Part shown: positions 5,359 through 9,168 of the stretch, piece after piece
How positions within the stretch are numbered: position 1 is the first letter of the stretch
How the letters are laid out: the number at the start of each line of letters is the position of its first letter
NCBI GenBank assembly: GCA_024231375.1
Contig: JAAEQP010001454.1
Location: 1-9,168 of the forward strand
Direction: 5' to 3'
DNA: 9,168 bases
DNA from: a bacterium
GTDB lineage: Bacteria; Hydrogenedentota; Hydrogenedentia; Hydrogenedentiales; SLHB01
Made by a program: the position numbers and the translations under genes
The notes under the pieces: model-generated
What the model was told of the DNA's origin: nothing
Seen by the model: the letters and a program-made list of their open reading frames with translations, nothing else
Databases searched by the model: none

Positions 5359-6384
5359 CTACGCCCCGGGTCCTGGCGTGGACTCGCGGACGACGAGTTC
5401 CTCGGGAATCAGGGTCTCCTTGACGAGCGCATTGTACTCACGCCCAATCTTGGCCAGTAGGATCCGAACCGTATGACCAGCCACCGCTCCCGAGGCTTGG
5501 CGGACCGCCGTGAGCTTGGGCACTGTCAAGGTCCCCGCACGGTGCCGCCCCCCCACCAGGTGGTCGCCGACCGTGACCATCCCATAGTCCCGGCCGCAGA
5601 GAAGGCCCGCGTCCTGGGCAACTTCGATAACCTCCAACGCCAACCAGTCGCCGATACAGACAAAGGCGCAGGACTTGGCAAGGTCCTCGAACGCCTTCTG
5701 CAACCTGGCGGTCGCACGTGCATCTCGGGCAGCCCGGATGCAATGAACGGCCATGCCCGCGCGCTTCGCGGCCTGCCGAATCAGTTCCTGGCGCGCGTCC
5801 TCCGCATCGGTCTGATAATGAACCACGTTCACTTCGGCGTACCCCTGCTTCGCCAGATGCTCAACCAGCGCCCGGGTACCCGCCAGCGGATCGTGGCGGA
5901 CCACGTCGGCTTCGGGGAACTCGGGGAGTCCCCGGTGAAGCAGCACCACATCCGTACCCGTCGACCGGAGACGCGCCACCGCATCCTCGTAGGTGCCGTC
6001 ATGGCCGGCTGGATGCCAGATCACACCGTCCGCCTGCCAGTCGATCACGGCACGTAGAGCTTCCGATTCCGTGGCCGCGTCGCAGTCCTGCGTGAACCGT
6101 ACCATGAGTTGCTGACCCGCCTCGCGCGTGAGACGTTCGGCCTCATCGAGGAACTCGGGGCAGTTCCCCGGCACTACAAGAGAGATGAGATTGCTTCGGC
6201 CTTCACGTAGCGCACGCGCGAACCGGTTGGGCCGGTACCCCAGTTCACGCGCCGCGTTGACGATGCGCACACGGGTCTCAGGGGAGAAGCGGGGGTGGTC
6301 AGGGTTGGCAAGCACTTGGGACACCGCGCCGGTCGAAACTTCGGCGCGTTCAGCGACGGTCTTAAGCGTGACACGACTGCCCAT
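5359..6384 (-). CDS. LacI/GalR-family transcriptional regulator
   Basis: 341 residues, ATG at 6382-6384; a longer reading to 6558 adds 58 residues unlike the family. The N-terminal LacI DNA-binding domain is clear: V5-T-L-K-T-V-A-E-R-A-E-V-S-T-G-A-V-S-Q-V-L (HTH about 7-26), the N-terminal-domain signature F33-S-P-E-T-R, G49-Y-R-P-N and the hinge helix N53-R-F-A-R-A-L59-R-E-G, with L59 as the minor-groove leucine. Residues about 65-325 are the periplasmic-binding-protein-like effector domain, probably for a sugar. The C-terminus P-E-E-L-V-V-R-E-S is the normal family ending, so the protein looks complete despite the AraC remnant downstream. A weak GAAAGG ribosome site lies about 10 bases before the ATG, in a predicted leader of only about 16 bases. 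It is transcribed divergently from the pseudopilin. It could control itself, the pseudopilin or the nearby glycosidase; this is inference. Confidence 0.93.
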   Translation of the reverse strand: MGSRVTLKTVAERAEVSTGAVSQVLANPDHPRFSPETRVRIVNAARELGYRPNRFARALREGRSNLISLVVPGNCPEFLDEAERLTREAGQQLMVRFTQDCDAATESEALRAVIDWQADGVIWHPAGHDGTYEDAVARLRSTGTDVVLLHRGLPEFPEADVVRHDPLAGTRALVEHLAKQGYAEVNVVHYQTDAEDARQELIRQAAKRAGMAVHCIRAARDARATARLQKAFEDLAKSCAFVCIGDWLALEVIEVAQDAGLLCGRDYGMVTVGDHLVGGRHRAGTLTVPKLTAVRQASGAVAGHTVRILLAKIGREYNALVKETLIPEELVVRESTPGPGA

Positions 6385-6406
6385 GGTGCTTAAACCTTTC
6401 AAACAA

Positions 6407-6435
6407 AGAGTATGGGCATGTCGTGGATTTGTCAA
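6407..6435 (-). promoter_or_regulatory. Sigma70-type promoter of the LacI-family gene
   Basis: On the minus strand a perfect -35 TTGACA (6435-6430) is separated by exactly 17 bases from TACTCT (6412-6407), which keeps the first two and last bases of TATAAT. The predicted start near 6400 lies about 16 bases before the ATG. Hexamers and spacing are the same as in the divergent pseudopilin promoter. Confidence 0.6.
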
Positions 6436-6507
6436 GGGGTTGTGCGACCAAGACGCCGCGCCAGTCCCGAGGAAGCAGAGAGGCCGAGTCGGCAGATGAG
6501 TCCTCTG

Positions 6508-6536
6508 TTGACAGTCAGACTGCACTGGCGTACTCT
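6508..6536 (+). promoter_or_regulatory. Sigma70-type promoter of the pseudopilin gene
   Basis: Perfect -35 TTGACA (6508-6513), 17-base spacer, -10 TACTCT (6531-6536). The predicted start is near 6543, leaving a leader of about 100 bases before the ATG at 6647. An inverted repeat (6543-6566) begins at that predicted start. Confidence 0.55.
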
Positions 6537-6542
6537 GGACCC

Positions 6543-6566
6543 GCGCAACGCGAGGCACGCTTGCGC
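6543..6566. promoter_or_regulatory. Inverted repeat at the predicted pseudopilin start site
   Basis: GCGCAA (6543-6548) and TTGCGC (6561-6566) are perfect inverted copies separated by 12 bases. The repeat begins 7 bases after the -10 hexamer, where a repressor site or a 5' leader hairpin would act. Adjacent CGCG-CAA-CGCG adds symmetry. It is not the compact, centrally symmetric operator typical of LacI proteins, so the partner is uncertain. Confidence 0.35.
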
Positions 6567-6646
6567 ATGTAGGCTCGGATTCGGGGCTGGATTCGAGGCG
6601 TCTGCGGCAATTGGATTGGTGGGTTCACCCTAGGAGGAATCATAGA

Positions 6647-7624
6647 ATGAAAAGGCAAGGCTTCACGCTGATTGAACTGTTGGTCGTTATCGCCATTATC
6701 GGAATCCTAGCCGCAATCTTGCTCCCTGCCCTGGCTCGGGCGCGGGAAGCGGCCCGGCGCGCATCGTGCCAGAACAACCTGAAGCAGATGGGCATCGTCT
6801 TCAAAATGTACGCGAACGAGTCGAAGGGCGAGAAGTATCCGCCCCTTCAGGGCCTCGCGGAGTACTACACGGACGGCACGGGCGGAGGCGCGCCCGGCGC
6901 GTGTTCCAACACGCAGGACGAGCCGGAACTGGCCCCGCGCGTGATCGCCATCTATCCCGAGTACCTGACCGACTACAACGTCTTGATCTGCCCTTCGGCA
7001 AACGACGCGGGCGAAGAGACAGCCGAATTCCTGTCAATTATGTCCGGCGCTGGATGTCCTTGGGACGGCATCGCAGACAATCCCTCGGACAGCTACTTCT
7101 ATCTCGGCAAGGTCATCGACTTGGGTGACGGTGACGACCCGTTGTCAGGCGACGGCACGGCCATCGGGCTGTTCGGCATCGACATTCCCGCCCAGCTCTG
7201 GGAAGCCCTGCTTGCCATCGGACCAACGTCGATGGGCGGCAGTGGCGCCTTCGACCGAGGCGATCTAAGCGGCGCAGCCGCCCAAGCGGCGCGCGACGAT
7301 CTCGAGGGTGACCTCGGCGTCGCCGACGGCGCGGGCAACGGTGGCGGCGGCACCATCTACCATCTCCGGGAAGGAATCGAACGCTTCATGATCTCGGACA
7401 TCAACAACCCGGCCGCCACGGCGCGCGCCCAATCCGAGATCGCCACCATGTGGGACTCGACCACGACCGACCCGTCGAGCGGTGTGAGTTACAACCACAT
7501 CCCCGGCGGCGGCAATGTGATGTACATGGATGGCCACGTGGAATTCATGCGCTACGAGCAGTTCGGCGCATTCCCGATCAACGGCGCCGTCGCGACGCTT
7601 GTGGGCGTGATATCGGGTATGTAG
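6647..7624 (+). CDS. Type II secretion-like pseudopilin (prepilin N-terminus, H-x(10)-DG C-terminus)
   Basis: 325 residues. ATG at 6647 follows AGGAGG (6632-6637) at nine bases; a TTG at 6611 would add 12 residues before the signal and is rejected. The N-terminus is a textbook class III signal, K2-R-Q-G5/F6-T-L-I-E10, cleaved after G5 by prepilin peptidase. E10 is the conserved Glu at mature position 5. A 20-residue hydrophobic helix runs to about L29, then [20 protein letters not shown], the common link to the head domain. The head carries H284 and D295-G-H297 in [14 protein letters not shown], the H-x-DG motif of prepilin-type proteins abundant in Planctomycetes and relatives. Residues 195-235 are a Gly/Ala/Asp-rich insertion. 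No other secretion gene is near. Its role is likely a cell-surface or secretion pseudopilus component; the exact function of this expanded family is not settled. Confidence 0.92.
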   Translation: MKRQGFTLIELLVVIAIIGILAAILLPALARAREAARRASCQNNLKQMGIVFKMYANESKGEKYPPLQGLAEYYTDGTGGGAPGACSNTQDEPELAPRVIAIYPEYLTDYNVLICPSANDAGEETAEFLSIMSGAGCPWDGIADNPSDSYFYLGKVIDLGDGDDPLSGDGTAIGLFGIDIPAQLWEALLAIGPTSMGGSGAFDRGDLSGAAAQAARDDLEGDLGVADGAGNGGGGTIYHLREGIERFMISDINNPAATARAQSEIATMWDSTTTDPSSGVSYNHIPGGGNVMYMDGHVEFMRYEQFGAFPINGAVATLVGVISGM

Positions 7625-7653
7625 CACTACCTCAGGCTTGGCTTCTATCATTG

Positions 7654-7691
7654 CCGGGGAAGGCACTCTTGAAGAAGAGAGCCTTCCCCGG
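7654..7691. terminator. Strong hairpin between converging genes
   Basis: CCGGGGAAGGC (7654-7664) and GCCTTCCCCGG (7681-7691) form a perfect 11-bp stem. It continues, after one A-A mismatch, with CTCTT/AAGAG around a GAAG loop. Downstream on the plus strand is TTGCACATTTCT, a weak T-rich stretch. It lies 30 bases after the pseudopilin stop and 10 bases before the end of the minus-strand hydrolase, so it can serve both transcripts. Confidence 0.75.
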
Positions 7692-7701
7692 TTGCACATT
7701 T

Positions 7702-9168
7702 CTATCCTGTCGGCTGCACAGCCGCCAGCGGCACAAGCGTGACTGGCCCCAAGAGACCCGAATCCTGCAACGGCCACTTGGACGCATCGAACTTGTTGTA
7801 GTTCTGGTCCACGAAGTTGATGTCGTGGAAGATGCGCCACTCCACGCCGCGCACGTCCAGATCGCGGATGCGGTTGGCGGACAGGTTCGTCACTTCCACT
7901 TCGAGTCGGTTCTTGCCGGGCCGAAGCAAATGTCCTACACGCGCGGTGTACGGTATGCTCCACAGAACGCCTGCATCGACGCCGTTGACACGGACCCGCG
8001 CGCTCTCTCGCACGTTCCCAAGATCGACCATCCAGTCGTCGCATTCCACGTTCCCTGGCAAGTCGAACTCGGTCGAGTAGAGAGCCGTTCCCGCGAAACG
8101 TTTCGCCCTCGGGTTATCCCGGTCCGCCCAGGAAACCAGTGTCTTAGCCGTGTACGCCTTCGGCAAGGCGGGCCCGCCATCAATGAACTCCACGCGCCAT
8201 GGATTCTCGAGGGCCACGCCCAGTCCCCTGGGGACTCGATACTCCCACGCTTCGCCATCCACGATACGCTCCTCGAAAGTCCTGAGAAAGAGCGTTTCGC
8301 CGGGCTGTAACTGCAGGTAGACCTCAGTGCGCCCATCTTGTTGGCGGACCTCGCCAAGCCCGGTCCGCTCGGTTGTGGGGCAGAGCAGCACCGCCGAATC
8401 CGCACGCGTCGCAAGAGCCACCCAGCCGTCCAGGGCTGAGGTGCCTTGGTTGGCCAGGAAGTAATGCCGTCCCTGCGGATGCACGCGGCGGATGAACCCG
8501 ATCCCGTGTTGAGTCAAGGGTTCTGCTGCAACTTCCGGTTCGGCAAGAAGCAACCCCGTGTCGCCGCTCAGTGCGGCCATGCCTTTGCCCACTTGGGACC
8601 GTTGCAGACCCGAACCGTTGTCGGCCCCGAGACCAAACGCATCCCGCACAGCCTCCAGCGCAGCGCGGCGCACTTCCACCTCCAAGTAGCCGGGCACGTC
8701 CGCCGGAAGGGCTTCGTGGAATAGAACGCTTCCGCCTTCGTTCGCCACGGCGGCAAGCGACTCGAGCGTATCGACGGGCATGTAGGTTGTACGTGGCACA
8801 AGGACGGTACGATACGGGACGCCCGCCTCCGTGACTATGCGGCCTTCCTCGACCGATAGGCCCCGAATCTGGGCGTCGGACACCAGGTCGAAGGTGTATC
8901 CCTTGTCCAGAAGTTCTTGCGCAAGTTTCCCCACGGGCGCCTCCGTGAACCATTCGATGTGGTGTACCGTGAATCCGTGGGTGAGCCCATCCGGGCGGTG
9001 CCATTCGTCGTAGACCGGCCAGTACAGAAGGATGTCGTTGTCCGGTTCGCCGGATTGCAGGATGGACTGGCACCGGGCAATGTATCCATTCAGGGCCGAG
9101 ATGTCTCGCCAGAAGCCTCTTGAATCGCTGGATCCGGGAAACAGACAGCTTACGCCGATAATCGCAAC
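7702..9168 (-). CDS. GH106-like alpha-L-rhamnosidase, C-terminal part (5' end outside window)
   Basis: The frame is open from the window edge to TAG at 7702-7704, giving 488 residues. GH106 proteins usually exceed 800 residues, so roughly half or more is missing, including any signal peptide. Near the start of the fragment A31-R-C-Q-S-I-L-Q-S-G-E-P-D-N-D-I-L-L-Y-W50 followed by P-V-Y-D-E-W-H is the characteristic segment before the amidotransferase-like domain. F-D-L-V-S-D-A and the Y-R-T-V-L-V-P-R-T-T-Y-M-P segment follow. The last 130 residues are a jelly-roll sugar-binding-type domain: V-D-L-G-N-V, R-V-N-G-V-D-A-G-V-L-W-S-I-P-Y, L-E-V-E-V-T-N-L-S-A-N-R-I, and the end S-G-L-L-G-P-V-T-L. The family removes L-rhamnose from pectic or other plant glycans, usually outside the cytoplasm. 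Substrate choice cannot be read here, and a GH2-like relative is the alternative. It converges on the pseudopilin gene. Confidence 0.8.
   Translation of the reverse strand, partial: VAIIGVSCLFPGSSDSRGFWRDISALNGYIARCQSILQSGEPDNDILLYWPVYDEWHRPDGLTHGFTVHHIEWFTEAPVGKLAQELLDKGYTFDLVSDAQIRGLSVEEGRIVTEAGVPYRTVLVPRTTYMPVDTLESLAAVANEGGSVLFHEALPADVPGYLEVEVRRAALEAVRDAFGLGADNGSGLQRSQVGKGMAALSGDTGLLLAEPEVAAEPLTQHGIGFIRRVHPQGRHYFLANQGTSALDGWVALATRADSAVLLCPTTERTGLGEVRQQDGRTEVYLQLQPGETLFLRTFEERIVDGEAWEYRVPRGLGVALENPWRVEFIDGGPALPKAYTAKTLVSWADRDNPRAKRFAGTALYSTEFDLPGNVECDDWMVDLGNVRESARVRVNGVDAGVLWSIPYTARVGHLLRPGKNRLEVEVTNLSANRIRDLDVRGVEWRIFHDINFVDQNYNKFDASKWPLQDSGLLGPVTLVPLAAVQPTG

Noticed and set aside
7265..8310. 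Overlapping long open frames on both strands across the pseudopilin end and hydrolase (7265-8044 minus, 7450-8310 plus).
   Set aside because: They cross the strong terminator at 7654-7691, show no family motifs and lie over two well-supported genes.
1..9168. Search by eye for CRISPR arrays, transposases, integrases, toxin-antitoxin pairs, tRNA or rRNA genes and riboswitches.
   Set aside because: None seen. The repeats present are not regularly spaced like CRISPR, and no mobility gene accompanies them.

Overview
The window looks like chromosomal DNA of a GC-rich bacterium of the Planctomycetes / Hydrogenedentes / Lentisphaerae-Verrucomicrobia kind. This is inferred from gene style, not from a marker gene. 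The signs are a Tat-exported Gfo/Idh/MocA dehydrogenase ending in the typical N-G-M-L-M-R-K-Y-R-G-D-W tail, a stand-alone type II secretion pseudopilin with a C-terminal H-x(10)-DG motif, a GH106-like rhamnosidase, and GC-rich dispersed repeats between genes. I see no rRNA, tRNA, CRISPR array, transposase or phage gene.

Layout, left to right. (1) 1-265: the last codons of a plus-strand gene, a good intrinsic terminator, a second long hairpin, and copy 1 of a 41-bp dispersed repeat. (2) 266-1603, minus: Tat-signal Gfo/Idh/MocA oxidoreductase. (3) 1604-2176: a 573-bp non-coding stretch built of repeats (period-9 tract, 35-bp hairpin repeat, 50-bp repeat) ending in an extended -10 promoter. (4) 2177-2560, plus: an unrecognised 127-residue lipoprotein. 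(5) 2561-2908: second repeat stretch carrying copies of the same two repeats in reversed order. (6) 2909-3691, plus: SAM-dependent methyltransferase with a TTG start. (7) 3692-3812: convergent gap holding copy 2 of the 41-bp repeat. (8) 3813-5054, minus: secreted, divergent subtilisin-like (S8) protease. (9) 5203-5313, minus: remnant of an AraC-type helix-turn-helix in the same frame as the LacI gene upstream of it, separated by two TAG codons. (10) 5359-6384, minus: LacI-family regulator. (11) 6385-6646: divergent intergenic region with two facing-away promoters sharing the same hexamers and spacing. (12) 6647-7624, plus: pseudopilin. (13) 7654-7691: strong bidirectional-looking terminator. 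(14) 7702-9168, minus: C-terminal 488 residues of a GH106-like glycoside hydrolase, cut by the window edge.

How the genes fit together. Most genes appear to be single transcription units; convergent pairs are separated by hairpins or repeats. The LacI regulator, pseudopilin and GH106 enzyme sit together in the way sugar-responsive plant-polysaccharide loci of these phyla often do. A LacI-controlled rhamnosidase locus is a reasonable guess, but the sequence does not prove it. The dehydrogenase, protease and lipoprotein are predicted to be exported, so much of the window serves the cell envelope.

I do not see a complete novel multi-gene system. The signals most worth a second look are the in-frame AraC remnant behind the LacI gene, the matched divergent promoters with an inverted repeat at one predicted start site, the mirrored repeat arrangement around the orphan lipoprotein, and the atypical protease active-site surroundings.
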